DNA of 64,000 nucleotides from Flavobacterium paronense (GTDB taxonomy: Bacteria > Bacteroidota > Bacteroidia > Flavobacteriales > Flavobacteriaceae): NCBI RefSeq assembly GCF_030409795.1, contig NZ_JAUFQN010000019.1:2976001-3040000 (forward strand), read 5' to 3'. The translations under genes and the position numbers were made by a program. The notes beneath the pieces are model-generated. The model was not told where the DNA came from and did no database searches. It saw only the letters and a list, made by a program, of their open reading frames with translations. Shown here piece after piece: positions 1 through 8,795 of this stretch (positions are counted from its first letter, which is position 1; each line of letters opens with the position of its first letter).

Positions 1-2
1 CG

Positions 3-1595
3 CCAAGAGTTCAGTCAGACCGTATGCGTTTTGCTGAAGAGTGGCGATTGCGATTAGAACAAACTCCAAATGTCGATTTCTATCAAGAAATGGTCAAAGG
101 ACTTTTAATAAAGAACAATAAGATAGAGGGAATAGTAACATCCCTTGGAATTGAAATCAAAGCAAAAACAGTTGTGTTAACTAATGGGACTTTCCTCAAC
201 GGTTTAATTCACATTGGAGACAAACAATTTGGTGGAGGAAGAGCCGGTGAAAGTGCTGCTTTCGGAATTACAGATGACTTAGTCAAAGTTGGTTTCGAAG
301 CAGGAAGAATGAAAACAGGAACACCACCTAGGGTTGATGGCCGTTCTTTGGATTATTCAAAAATGAGAGAAGAACCAGGTGATGATGTGCCAGATAAATT
401 CTCTTATTCCGATGAAACAAAACCATTAGATAAACAGCTGTTATGTCATATGACCTACACTTCAAATGAAGTACATAATATTTTACGTGAAGGTTTTGAT
501 CGCTCCCCAATGTTTAACGGAAGAATAAAAAGTATTGGTCCAAGATATTGCCCATCTATTGAAGATAAAATCAATCGTTTTGCCGACAAAGAAAGACACC
601 AGTTATTTGTAGAGCCAGAAGGATGGAACACAGTTGAGGTATACGTTAACGGTTTTTCAACTTCATTACCAGAAGATATTCAATTTAAAGCGTTGCGTTC
701 TGTTGAAGGATTTGAGAAAGTTAAGTTTTTCCGTCCAGGTTACGCTATAGAATACGATTATTTCCCACCAACGCAGTTAAAGCATACGCTTGAAACTAAA
801 TTAGTGGAAGGTTTGTATTTTGCCGGACAAATTAACGGAACCACAGGTTACGAAGAAGCCGCATCTCAAGGAATGATGGCAGGAATTAACGCAGCCTTAA
901 AAGTAAAAGAGCAAGAACCAATGATTTTGCGTCGTGATGAAGCATATATAGGCGTTCTTATTGATGATTTAATTACTAAAGGAACTGAGGAGCCTTACAG
1001 AATGTTTACTTCTCGTGCTGAATATAGAACTCTCCTGCGTCAGGATAATGCAGATTTTAGATTAACACCTAAGTCATATGAAATTGGTTTAGCGTCTGAA
1101 AAAAGATTACGTAGAATGGAATACAAGTTTAATGAAAGTGAAAAAATGGTAAATTTTTTCAAAGACACAAGTGTTACTCCAGAAGAAGCTAATCCTATAT
1201 TGGAAGCAAAAGAAAGCTCAGCAATGATTCAGTCTGATAAAATGTTTAAAGTGTTTTCAAGGCCACAAATTGAATTGGATGATTTCCTTAAATTTAATAA
1301 AGTAAAAAATTATGTTACCGAAAATGATTTGGATAAAGAGATAATTGAACAGGCAGAAATTCAAGTTAAATATTCAGGTTATATCGAAAAGGAAAGAAAC
1401 AATGCAGAAAAACTAATCCGATTAGAAGACATTAAAATTCCAGAAAATTTTGATTATAACAAAATCAAATCAATGTCGATTGAAGCCAAACAAAAATTAA
1501 GCAAAATCCGTCCTGTAACTATCTCACAAGCATCAAGAATAAGCGGGGTATCTCCAGCGGACATTTCAGTTTTATTAATTTACATGGGCCGATAA
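3..1595 (+). CDS. mnmG: tRNA uridine-5-carboxymethylaminomethyl synthesis enzyme MnmG (5' truncated by window edge)
   Basis: MnmG (GidA) is the FAD-dependent partner of MnmE that installs the carboxymethylaminomethyl group on U34 of certain tRNAs. The frame is open from the first complete codon of the window (reading PRVQSDRMRFAEEW), so the first visible Met is internal and the real start lies upstream. Recognisable blocks include GGRAGE, GRMKTGTPPR, DRSPMFNGRI, GPRYCPSIEDK, EPEGW, the FAD-binding stretch FAGQINGTTGYEEAA, EPYRMFTSRAEYR and the C-terminal QASRISGVSPADIS, all as in E. coli MnmG. About 100 N-terminal residues, including the dinucleotide-binding GxGxxG, are outside the window. 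Its neighbour downstream is a parS-like site and then a methyltransferase gene. Confidence 0.97.
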   Translation, partial: PRVQSDRMRFAEEWRLRLEQTPNVDFYQEMVKGLLIKNNKIEGIVTSLGIEIKAKTVVLTNGTFLNGLIHIGDKQFGGGRAGESAAFGITDDLVKVGFEAGRMKTGTPPRVDGRSLDYSKMREEPGDDVPDKFSYSDETKPLDKQLLCHMTYTSNEVHNILREGFDRSPMFNGRIKSIGPRYCPSIEDKINRFADKERHQLFVEPEGWNTVEVYVNGFSTSLPEDIQFKALRSVEGFEKVKFFRPGYAIEYDYFPPTQLKHTLETKLVEGLYFAGQINGTTGYEEAASQGMMAGINAALKVKEQEPMILRRDEAYIGVLIDDLITKGTEEPYRMFTSRAEYRTLLRQDNADFRLTPKSYEIGLASEKRLRRMEYKFNESEKMVNFFKDTSVTPEEANPILEAKESSAMIQSDKMFKVFSRPQIELDDFLKFNKVKNYVTENDLDKEIIEQAEIQVKYSGYIEKERNNAEKLIRLEDIKIPENFDYNKIKSMSIEAKQKLSKIRPVTISQASRISGVSPADISVLLIYMGR

Positions 1596-1600
1596 TTTTG

Positions 1601-1616
1601 CGTTCCACGTGAAACC
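1601..1616. other. parS-like centromere site (ParB binding)
   Basis: The 14 bases GTTCCACGTGAAAC at 1602-1615 are identical to the core of the Bacillus subtilis parS consensus TGTTCCACGTGAAACA; only the two outermost bases differ (C for T, C for A), so 14 of 16 match. The site lies in the 54-base gap between mnmG and the methyltransferase gene. ParB/parS sites usually cluster near the replication origin, and mnmG is origin-proximal in many bacteria, so the placement fits. No second copy was noticed by eye, and no parA or parB gene is in view. Confidence 0.75.
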
Positions 1617-1649
1617 AAGTCTGCCAATCCCTATCAATACAGCCTTTTT

Positions 1650-2495
1650 ATGAGTTTTCAAAACAATATTTTTTTTCAAAAAGTAAGAGACTATTCCGTT
1701 TCAAAAGAAATTTTCGAATTGCATCATAATCCAGAGTATGATTTGTTAATCACCTTTCCAAAACCATCTTTGGAGAAATTGCCAAGCTATTACGAAAGCG
1801 AAGATTATATTTCTCATACAGATGGGAAGCGTTCTTTTTTTGAAAGAATGTACCATTTGATTAAAAATATTGCGCTTAAAAACAAAGTAAAATTAATCAA
1901 TGCGCAATCTGAAAAAGGTAAACTTTTAGACATTGGAGCAGGAACTGGAGATTTTTTGGTAGTAGCAAAAAAAGATGGCTGGCAAACAACAGGTGTCGAA
2001 CCAAGCGCAAAAGCAAAAGCAATTGCTTTAAACAAAGGAGTAAATTTTGCAGCTAATCTTTCTGATTTAGAAGATCATTCTTTCGATGTAATAACGATGT
2101 GGCACGTTTTAGAACATGTTCCAAATCTTGAAGAATATATTTTAGAATTAAAAAGATTAGTAAAACCAACAGGCACAATTTTGATAGCGGTTCCAAATTT
2201 TAAATCATTTGATGCAAATTATTATGGTAGATTTTGGGCAGCTTATGATGTACCTAGACATATTTGGCATTTCTCCAAAACAGCAATTGATAAATTGTTC
2301 GCAGAAAACGGAATGAAATTAATTGAAGTTCTTCCAATGAAATTTGACAGTTTTTATGTGAGCTTATTATCTGAAAAATATAAAACTGGAAAAATGAATT
2401 TCATTAGAGCTTTTTTCGTAGGATTGAAATCAAATCATAATGCCAAACAAACAAAAGAGTATTCTTCACATATTTATGTGTTAAAAAATCAGTAA
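1650..2495 (+). CDS. class I SAM-dependent methyltransferase
   Basis: The 281-residue protein has a Rossmann-type methyltransferase core: motif I LDIGAGTG at residues 93-100 binds S-adenosylmethionine, an acidic residue at about E117 (TGVEPS) would bind its ribose, and DVITMWHVLEHV at about 146-157 is the post-motif typical of the UbiG/Methyltransf_11 group. The N-terminal 60 residues resemble the lead-in seen in Bacteroidota methyltransferases of this type. The substrate cannot be told from sequence. It starts 54 bases after mnmG on the same strand and may be cotranscribed with it. No terminator is visible between the two genes. Confidence 0.85.
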   Translation: MSFQNNIFFQKVRDYSVSKEIFELHHNPEYDLLITFPKPSLEKLPSYYESEDYISHTDGKRSFFERMYHLIKNIALKNKVKLINAQSEKGKLLDIGAGTGDFLVVAKKDGWQTTGVEPSAKAKAIALNKGVNFAANLSDLEDHSFDVITMWHVLEHVPNLEEYILELKRLVKPTGTILIAVPNFKSFDANYYGRFWAAYDVPRHIWHFSKTAIDKLFAENGMKLIEVLPMKFDSFYVSLLSEKYKTGKMNFIRAFFVGLKSNHNAKQTKEYSSHIYVLKNQ

Positions 2496-2694
2496 AAATC
2501 ATTTTAAAGCTTTTGTTTGGAACTAACAGAGGGAGGTTATAAATTAAGCCGTTCCAACAGAGAAATGCTTTTAAACAGCTTTATTTGAAGCCAAAATCAA
2601 TAGCCATATATTATTAATACCGTTTTTACAATAACAAAAATTTATATTCTAAAAACACTGAAATTCAACTTTAGTTATTTGAATTTTATTTTTA

Positions 2695-2702
2695 TACTTT
2701 TG
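2695..2702 (+). promoter_or_regulatory. candidate -7 promoter element
   Basis: TACTTTTG matches the Bacteroidota -7 consensus TAnnTTTG and sits 25 bases before the OmpH-like start codon. A TTG at 2679-2681 is only 13 bases upstream, shorter than the usual 17-23, so the -33 part is weak. The rest of the 232-base gap from 2496 shows only an imperfect inverted pair (TTGGAAC near 2517 and GTTCCAA near 2552). Confidence 0.4.
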
Positions 2703-2727
2703 AAACCGAAATTAAATTTATCAAATC

Positions 2728-3303
2728 ATGATTAAAAAAACAGTTATCTTTTTTGCATTAACAATGACTATTATTTCTTGCAATAAAACAACAACAGAAA
2801 CTAAAGAATTTAAGACAGCTTATGTTGATACTTCAAAATTAATGGATGAATCAACTGAGGCAAAAGATATCGGAGCTAAATACAAAGATAAATCTAAAGT
2901 AATGGGCAATCAGTTAGAAGCTGAAGTGGCTCGATTTAAATCTGAAGCAGCAAGCTTTAAGCAAAATGCGCAAACAAATGGACAAGCTTGGGCTCAACAA
3001 AAAGGAGCTGAATTGACCCAAAGAGAACAACAATTAAACTATGCGCAACAAGCAATGCTACAACAGTTGCAACAAGAGAGCGGTGCCGAAATAGATTCTT
3101 TGGTTGTTAACTACAGAAAGATGCTTAAAGAATATGGTAAAGAAAAAGGATACGACTACATTTACGGATCAGGAGATGCATCACCATCAATATTATATGC
3201 AAAAGACAGCTATGATATTACAAAAGATATAATCAAAATGGTTAATGATAAATATAAATCGGCAGGAAAAAAAGAAGAAGCGCCAAAAGAAGTAAAAAAA
3301 TAG
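2728..3303 (+). CDS. OmpH/Skp-family periplasmic chaperone-like lipoprotein
   Basis: The 191-residue product starts with MIKKTVIFFALTMTIISC, a lipoprotein signal with the lipidated Cys at residue 18, so it is expected to be membrane-anchored. The body is highly charged and Gln-rich (residues about 50-150) and should form the long helical hairpin of the OmpH/Skp family; the segment after it (KEKGYDYIYGSGDASPSILYAKDSYDITKDI) matches the conserved OmpH C-terminal block. Skp-type proteins hold unfolded outer membrane proteins. Lipidation is common in Bacteroidota members but differs from soluble E. coli Skp. It is a single gene with its own candidate promoter and a strong terminator. Confidence 0.85.
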   Translation: MIKKTVIFFALTMTIISCNKTTTETKEFKTAYVDTSKLMDESTEAKDIGAKYKDKSKVMGNQLEAEVARFKSEAASFKQNAQTNGQAWAQQKGAELTQREQQLNYAQQAMLQQLQQESGAEIDSLVVNYRKMLKEYGKEKGYDYIYGSGDASPSILYAKDSYDITKDIIKMVNDKYKSAGKKEEAPKEVKK

Positions 3304-3323
3304 CACAATCATTTTTGTAAGAT

Positions 3324-3353
3324 AAAAAAGCCTCAATTTGTAGGCTTTTTTTT
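3324..3353 (+). terminator. Rho-independent terminator after the OmpH-like gene
   Basis: AAAAAAGCCT (3324-3333) pairs with AGGCTTTTTT (3342-3351) around an 8-base loop and runs into a T tract. It separates the lipoprotein gene from the helicase gene. Confidence 0.8.
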
Positions 3354-3354
3354 G

Positions 3355-3385
3355 TTGTATGTTGAAATACAATATGTTATATTTG
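3355..3385 (+). promoter_or_regulatory. Bacteroidota-type promoter of the helicase gene
   Basis: TTG at 3355-3357 is followed after 20 bases by TATATTTG at 3378-3385, matching TTG-N17-23-TAnnTTTG. Transcription would start near 3391. That lies downstream of the first in-frame ATG at 3359, so the start at 3404 is the plausible one. Confidence 0.65.
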
Positions 3386-3403
3386 TTTTCTAAATTACAC
3401 GCC

Positions 3404-5668
3404 ATGGAATCACTATCAGCCGAAGCAAACTATGTTTTGCAGTTCATCAATCAAACCAATCGGTCCATTTTCCTTACTGGAAAAGCGGGAACAGGAAAAA
3501 CGACACTTCTTAAAGAAATCATCAAATCAACACACAAAAACTGTGTTGTTGTGGCTCCAACCGGAATAGCAGCATTAAACGCTGGCGGTGTTACAATTCA
3601 CTCTATGTTCCAGTTGCCTTTCGGCGGATTTATACCGGATAATTCTTCACCTCAATTTTTAGAAAATTCTAAATTTGAAACTAAAGCAACATTGCGCAGA
3701 CATTTCAAAATGAGCGGATTGAAGAAAACCGTTATTCAAAATATGGAACTGCTAATTATTGATGAAGTCAGTATGTTACGCTCCGATTTGATGGACGCTA
3801 TCGACTTTATGTTACAATCTGTACGAAGAAAAAATCTTCCTTTTGGTGGCGTACAAGTGCTTTTTATTGGCGATTTATTGCAATTGCCACCTATAATTCG
3901 AGAGGAAGAATGGCGGACATTGAGGTCCTATTACAAAGGAAAATTCTTTTTTCATTCACATGTAATACAACAAAATCCACCTTTGTATATTGAGCTGTCT
4001 AAGATTTTCCGCCAAACAGATGAGCAGTTCATTTCGGTTTTGAATAATTTAAGAAACAATCTGATTACACAAAGTGATATTGGAATTCTAAATCAATTTG
4101 TACAACCAAATTTTGATTTGAAAGCCAACAAAGGTTATATCACTTTAACAACACACAACGTCAAAGCCGATGCTATAAATTCTCAATCATTAAAAGATTT
4201 AAAAGGAATAACGAAAGTTTATGAAACTTTAATTGTAGGCGATTTTCCGGAAAAAATATATCCATTAGAAGAAAAATTAGAACTAAAAGTCGGAGCACAA
4301 GTGATGTTTATTAAAAATGATTTGTCTTTTGATAAAAATTATTTCAATGGTAAAATGGGAAGTATCAAATCGCTATCTGATGAAGAAATTATGGTTCACT
4401 TTCCCGACGAAAATAAAACCATCGAAGTCGAACGTTATGAATGGCAAAACATCCGTTACTATGTAGATGAAAACACCAAAGAAATCACCGAGGAAGTTCT
4501 TGGTACATTTACGCATTACCCAATAAAATTAGCTTGGGCAATTACAGTTCACAAAAGTCAAGGATTAACTTTTGATAAAGCAGCACTCGATGTTTCGCAA
4601 GTTTTTCTTCCCGGACAAGCCTATGTAGCTCTTTCCCGATTACGCTCCTTAAATGGCTTAGTTTTGCTTTCTCCGTTGCAAATGAATGGTATTTCAAGCG
4701 ACCAAGATGTAATGCATTATGCCGAAAATAAAGCAACAGAAGCGCTTTTAGAAAATGCACTGAAGCTAGAAACCAAAAATTTTATTCTTAACTATTTGAA
4801 ATCCAGTTTCGATTGGACAGATTTAGCCCAGGAATGGCGCAATCATCAGTTCAGTTATAACGAAAACTCAGAATTATCAGCTAAATCAAAACATGCTTTA
4901 TGGGCAAAAAAACAAACAGAATTAATTGAAAACCTTTTGGAGCCATCCCGAAAATTCATAGCGCAATTGAATACTCTTTTCAAGGAAGACGAAGTCGATT
5001 TTAATTATGTTTTCGATAGAATTCAAGCTGCTCATTCTTACTTTTTTAAACCTTTGGATAATCTTGTTTATGAAATCTTATGGAAACTAGAAGAAGTAAT
5101 TCGGATTAAAAAAGTCAAAGCATTTTATGATGAATTAGTGGTTTTGGAAACACTGCAAGTCAAAGCGGTTTTGCAATTAATGAAAGCCAAATTATTAATT
5201 GAAACTGTTGTGAAAGGCGAAACAATTTCTAAAGAAAAATTATCTTCAGAAGCAATTAAATTTTATAAAATCAGAAAACTGGAAATTATTCGGGAAGAAT
5301 TTAAAAATCTAAACGTAACTCTAATTGAAGATGAAGTCGATTTAGAACGGTATACCAAAAAGAAAAAAACAGAAAAAGTTCAAAAAAAATCAACAGTTCA
5401 GGAAACCTATGAATTGTGGCTCGAAAAGAATTCTATCAAGGAAATTGCCGCAATGCGAAAGCTAACAACCCAAACGATAGGTACTCATATTTCCAAACTA
5501 ATAGAAACAGAAACCATCTCAATTTCAGATGTTTTACCGGAAGAAAAAATTCAGGAATTAGCCTTAGCTTTCAAAGGTTATAAAGAAGAAACGCTAAACG
5601 GTTTGAAAGAACAATACGGAGATAAATTCACATGGGATGAATTAAAAATGTTCAAAGCAAGCCTATAA
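3404..5668 (+). CDS. PIF1/RecD-like superfamily 1 helicase with C-terminal helix-turn-helix
   Basis: The 754-residue ATP-dependent DNA helicase has Walker A GKAGTGKT at residues 26-33, Walker B LLIIDEVSML near 115-124, a GGVQVLFIGDLLQLPP motif, a UvrD-like C-terminal block AITVHKSQGLTFDKA and YVALSRLRSLNGLVLLSP. Around residues 660-700 the sequence TYELWLEKNSIKEIAAMRKLTTQTIGTHI (shown in two joined parts) looks like the HTH_40 helicase-associated domain also found on RecQ proteins. An upstream in-frame ATG at 3359 is rejected because it precedes the expected transcription start. The role is probably in replication restart or G-quadruplex and recombination intermediates, by family only. Its stop codon touches the first copy of a tandem repeat. 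Confidence 0.88.
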   Translation: MESLSAEANYVLQFINQTNRSIFLTGKAGTGKTTLLKEIIKSTHKNCVVVAPTGIAALNAGGVTIHSMFQLPFGGFIPDNSSPQFLENSKFETKATLRRHFKMSGLKKTVIQNMELLIIDEVSMLRSDLMDAIDFMLQSVRRKNLPFGGVQVLFIGDLLQLPPIIREEEWRTLRSYYKGKFFFHSHVIQQNPPLYIELSKIFRQTDEQFISVLNNLRNNLITQSDIGILNQFVQPNFDLKANKGYITLTTHNVKADAINSQSLKDLKGITKVYETLIVGDFPEKIYPLEEKLELKVGAQVMFIKNDLSFDKNYFNGKMGSIKSLSDEEIMVHFPDENKTIEVERYEWQNIRYYVDENTKEITEEVLGTFTHYPIKLAWAITVHKSQGLTFDKAALDVSQVFLPGQAYVALSRLRSLNGLVLLSPLQMNGISSDQDVMHYAENKATEALLENALKLETKNFILNYLKSSFDWTDLAQEWRNHQFSYNENSELSAKSKHALWAKKQTELIENLLEPSRKFIAQLNTLFKEDEVDFNYVFDRIQAAHSYFFKPLDNLVYEILWKLEEVIRIKKVKAFYDELVVLETLQVKAVLQLMKAKLLIETVVKGETISKEKLSSEAIKFYKIRKLEIIREEFKNLNVTLIEDEVDLERYTKKKKTEKVQKKSTVQETYELWLEKNSIKEIAAMRKLTTQTIGTHISKLIETETISISDVLPEEKIQELALAFKGYKEETLNGLKEQYGDKFTWDELKMFKASL

Positions 5669-5742
5669 AATCCCTCTAGGAATTACATATCGGTAACTCA
5701 AAATCAACAACAAAATCCCGCTAGGGATGATATATCAGTAAC
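5668..5742. repeat. two tandem copies of a 30-base element with a CTAGGGAT-type core
   Basis: Copies at 5668-5697 and 5713-5742 match at 25 of 30 positions. Each has the layout AAATCCC-CTAGG-AT followed by ATATC-GTAAC. The core of copy 2, ATCCCGCTAGGGAT (5715-5728), is a hairpin with ATCCC/GGGAT arms. The repeat fills the gap between the convergent helicase and DoxX genes, and copy 1 begins on the last base of the helicase stop codon. From general memory, similar words are scattered in other Bacteroidota genomes. Confidence 0.7.
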
Positions 5743-5750
5743 CGGCACCA

Positions 5751-6137
5751 CTAACTCAACCAAAAAACTGCCAAAACCGCCGGAACAAAATAAATAGCTA
5801 TCGTTCGTGCTCCATCATAATCTTTAGCCAAACGCTGACCTAAAAGCAATAAAATCAAAGTAATACATGAAAAAACAGCGCCATAAAAACCAAATGTTCT
5901 TCCGCCATTAATCAATAATTCGACACAGCCAACTAATGTTAAGACACCAGTTATGAGTTCAAGAAGTAAAATAACTCCTAACGCAAGTGGAACATTATTT
6001 TTTAGTAATGAAGTGTTGGCAAAATGTCCTTTAAGCCAATCAATATTTCCCTGCCAACCAAAAATTTTATCATAGGCAGATTGTACAAAAGTTACCGCAA
6101 GAAAAAGCAAAACAAGTATCGAAGCTGTGTTAGTCAT
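5751..6137 (-). CDS. DoxX-like integral membrane protein
   Basis: The 128-residue protein has about four hydrophobic helices (residues about 5-20, 48-70, 78-98 and 108-127) with an early FVQSAYDKIFGW segment, the arrangement of small DoxX-family proteins. The family function is poorly defined; some members act in redox homeostasis. It starts 5 bases after the stop of the DNA polymerase III delta' gene on the same strand, so both are likely on one transcript, though no functional link is evident. No catalytic residues can be named. Confidence 0.75.
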   Translation of the reverse strand: MTNTASILVLLFLAVTFVQSAYDKIFGWQGNIDWLKGHFANTSLLKNNVPLALGVILLLELITGVLTLVGCVELLINGGRTFGFYGAVFSCITLILLLLGQRLAKDYDGARTIAIYFVPAVLAVFWLS

Positions 6138-6142
6138 GTTGG

Positions 6143-7291
6143 TTAATTTTTATGGATTAATCGAGTTAGTTTTATAGACAAATCAGTTAATATAATTTTG
6201 GCATTTCCGTTGCGTTCAATATGATAAATCGCATCCGAAAGTTCACTAAAAATGGCATTAATATTATTTCCATTTACAAATGGAGCAAATTTTTCGATAG
6301 TAAAGTTTTCCACTTTTGGCTCTACATAAACTAAACTTTTGGTTTCATAATTGTGCAACAAAGCCTGACGGAACATCACAATACAATAATTCAAAAACTG
6401 CTTTTGCCCTTCACGACCCAAACCTGCAATTTCTTCGCTCCATGAAATTAAATCCTGGATAGCTGAAGCATTCTTTTTGGCACTAAAGGCAGCACGAACC
6501 CAGGCCACAAACCACTTTTCAAAAGGGAAATCTTCAGTATCATTTTTTACAATATGAAGTGCTTTATTATAATTTCCTTGTGCCTGATGCGCCACTTTAG
6601 ACGCCGAAGCATCATCTAAAAAATAATTGACTTTTAATGCTTTTGAAATTTCGGCTTCAGGCAAAGCACCAAAATGTAACACTTGACATCGTGACCTAAT
6701 CGTTTGAATAATATCTTCTTCATTTTCAGAAATCAGCAAAAACAATGTTTTTTCAGGCGGTTCTTCCAACAATTTTAATAATTTATTAGAGGCAGCAATA
6801 TTCATTTTGTCTGCCATCCAAACAATCATAATTTTATATCCGCCTTCATATGACTTTAACGCCAAAGCCTTCAGAATATCCGAGGCATCTTCTACCCGAA
6901 TTTCACCTTGCTTGTTCTGAACACCTAAATGTTTGTACCAATCAAATAAACTACCATAAGGATTTTTCGAAACAAACTCTCGCCAATCCAAAATAAAGTC
7001 AGCACTTTTTGGTTTAGTTTTTATATCTTCATTAGTCACATTTGGATAGACAAAATGCAAATCAGGATGTGATAACGATTGAAATTTTAGATTACAACTT
7101 TCATTTCCACCGCTATTTTCTCGCCCTTGATTATTGCATAAAACAAATTGAGCATAAGCAATAGCCATGGCCAAAGTACCACAACCTTCTGGGCCAACAA
7201 ACAACTGAGCGTGCGGAATTCTTCCCGACAGCGCACTTTTTACGAGATGATTTTTTATGTAATCCTGACCAAGAATATCTGAAAACTGCAT
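6143..7291 (-). CDS. holB: DNA polymerase III subunit delta' (clamp loader)
   Basis: The 382-residue clamp loader subunit works with delta and gamma/tau to open the beta clamp at the replisome. The start MQFSDILGQDYIKNHLVKSALSGRIPHAQL (two joined parts) is typical of DnaX/HolB proteins. The P-loop at residues 33-40 is GPEGCGTL and lacks the Lys of a working Walker A, as expected for delta', which does not hydrolyse ATP. The SRC sensor/arginine-finger motif is at 200-202. Only two Cys (52, 66) are in the zinc-module region, so the usual four-Cys zinc module is absent. LLKLLEEPPEKTLFLL matches the family. DoxX follows 5 bases downstream. Confidence 0.92.
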   Translation of the reverse strand: MQFSDILGQDYIKNHLVKSALSGRIPHAQLFVGPEGCGTLAMAIAYAQFVLCNNQGRENSGGNESCNLKFQSLSHPDLHFVYPNVTNEDIKTKPKSADFILDWREFVSKNPYGSLFDWYKHLGVQNKQGEIRVEDASDILKALALKSYEGGYKIMIVWMADKMNIAASNKLLKLLEEPPEKTLFLLISENEEDIIQTIRSRCQVLHFGALPEAEISKALKVNYFLDDASASKVAHQAQGNYNKALHIVKNDTEDFPFEKWFVAWVRAAFSAKKNASAIQDLISWSEEIAGLGREGQKQFLNYCIVMFRQALLHNYETKSLVYVEPKVENFTIEKFAPFVNGNNINAIFSELSDAIYHIERNGNAKIILTDLSIKLTRLIHKN

Positions 7292-7425
7292 AAAGCAAAT
7301 ATAGAAGAAATATTTTGCTATTAGTAAATCATCCTGTGATATTCAAACCTAATACAGTAATAAAAAAGTAGGGAACAAATTGCTATTTATTTGAAAACAA
7401 AGATTTTATCCCTTAAAATTTCCTT

Positions 7426-7482
7426 AAAAAACATCGATAAAAGCACAAAAAACATCGGTGAAACTAAATTTTGTTATATTTG
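7426..7482 (+). promoter_or_regulatory. pgk upstream region: -7 box and 21-base-phased direct repeat
   Basis: TATATTTG at 7475-7482 matches the -7 consensus and lies 28 bases before the pgk start. No clear TTG is found 17-23 bases upstream. Instead two near-identical 13-mers, AAAAAACATCGAT (7426-7438) and AAAAAACATCGGT (7447-7459), lie 21 bases apart start to start, two helical turns, so a protein could bind both on one face. The rest of the 219-base gap from 7292 shows nothing clear. Confidence 0.45.
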
Positions 7483-7510
7483 CAAGTATTCTAACCTATT
7501 AATTTACTAA

Positions 7511-8698
7511 ATGAAAACGCTTCAAGATTTTAATTTCAACGCCAAAAAAGCCATAATTAGAGTTGATTTCAACGTGCCTCTAGACGAGAATTTCAACGTT
7601 ACTGATGCCAACCGAATTGAAGCCGCAAAGCCAACTATAGATAAGATTCTGGCCGATGGTGGAAGCGTAATATTGATGTCACATTTAGGAAGACCAAAAG
7701 CAAAAGAAGACAACTATTCGTTACGACATATTGTAGCAAAAGTTTCAGAAGTTTTAGGACTAAATGTTCAATTTGCTTCTGATTGTAGAGGAGAAATAGC
7801 GACAAATGCCGCTAAAAATTTGAAACCAGGTGAGGTTTTATTGTTAGAAAACCTTCGTTTTTATGCTGAAGAAGAAGCTGGAGATGAAAATTTCGCAAAG
7901 GAATTAGCTTCATTAGGTGATATTTATGTGAATGATGCTTTCGGAACAGCACACAGAGCACACGCTTCGACAACAATAATTGCTAAATTTTTTCCAAGTC
8001 ATAAATGTTTTGGATTGCTTTTGGCCAAAGAAATAGAAAGTTTAAATCGTGTTTTAAATAATTCGGTGAAACCCGTAACAGCCGTTCTTGGAGGTTCAAA
8101 AGTATCTTCAAAAATTACAGTTATCGAAAATATTTTAGATAAAGTGGATCATATGATCATTGGTGGCGGAATGACATTCACTTTTATAAAAGCCTTAGGC
8201 GGCAAAATAGGCGATTCTATTTGTGAAGATGATAAACAAGAATTGGCTTTAGAGATTTTACATTTAGCCAAACAAAAAAACGTTCACATACACATTCCAG
8301 TTGATGTTGTTGCGGCAGATTCATTTTCAAATGATGCCAACACACAAATAGTTGATGTTCGAGAAATTCCTGATGGATGGCAAGGTTTAGACGCTGGACC
8401 AAAATCATTGGCTAATTTCAGAGAAGTAATTATGAAGTCAAAAACAATTCTTTGGAATGGACCTCTAGGTGTTTTTGAAATGGAAAATTTTGCCAACGGA
8501 ACAATTGAACTAGGAAATTATATTGCCGAATCAACAGCAAACGGAGCCTTTTCACTTGTAGGCGGCGGAGATTCAGTTGCAGCAGTAAAACAATTCGGAT
8601 TGGAAGACAAAATGAGTTACGTATCAACAGGCGGTGGAGCCATGTTAGAAATGCTGGAAGGAAGAGTATTACCGGGAATTGCTGCCATTTTAAGTTAA
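7511..8698 (+). CDS. pgk: phosphoglycerate kinase
   Basis: The 395-residue glycolytic enzyme interconverts 1,3-bisphosphoglycerate plus ADP and 3-phosphoglycerate plus ATP in the cytoplasm. Family signatures are clear: RVDFNVPLD at about 17-25, the substrate-binding LMSHLGRPK at about 56-64, [45 protein letters not shown], the nucleotide-loop WNGPLGVFE and [11 protein letters not shown]. Length is normal for bacterial Pgk. It appears monocistronic: it has its own upstream region, and an AT-rich inverted repeat lies between it and the next gene. Confidence 0.97.
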   Translation: MKTLQDFNFNAKKAIIRVDFNVPLDENFNVTDANRIEAAKPTIDKILADGGSVILMSHLGRPKAKEDNYSLRHIVAKVSEVLGLNVQFASDCRGEIATNAAKNLKPGEVLLLENLRFYAEEEAGDENFAKELASLGDIYVNDAFGTAHRAHASTTIIAKFFPSHKCFGLLLAKEIESLNRVLNNSVKPVTAVLGGSKVSSKITVIENILDKVDHMIIGGGMTFTFIKALGGKIGDSICEDDKQELALEILHLAKQKNVHIHIPVDVVAADSFSNDANTQIVDVREIPDGWQGLDAGPKSLANFREVIMKSKTILWNGPLGVFEMENFANGTIELGNYIAESTANGAFSLVGGGDSVAAVKQFGLEDKMSYVSTGGGAMLEMLEGRVLPGIAAILS

Positions 8699-8734
8699 AG
8701 TTTTAAAACAGCACAATAAATAATAATAATAGAC

Positions 8735-8757
8735 GTTATTAATTAAGAATTAATAAC
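8735..8757. other. perfect AT-rich inverted repeat between pgk and the transglycosylase gene
   Basis: GTTATTAATT (8735-8744) pairs with AATTAATAAC (8748-8757) around a 3-base loop. No T tract follows on either strand, so it is not a typical terminator; it could be an operator or an mRNA end structure. Confidence 0.4.
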
Positions 8758-8795
8758 CTACAGATTTGAAATATACCACTTTATAAAATAAAGTT

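Noticed and set aside
3359..3403. Upstream in-frame start for the helicase gene
   Set aside because: The expected transcript starts later, and the extra 15 residues have no family match.
8217..8627. Minus-strand ORFs inside pgk
   Set aside because: They lie opposite a clear pgk gene, have no family match and no independent start context.
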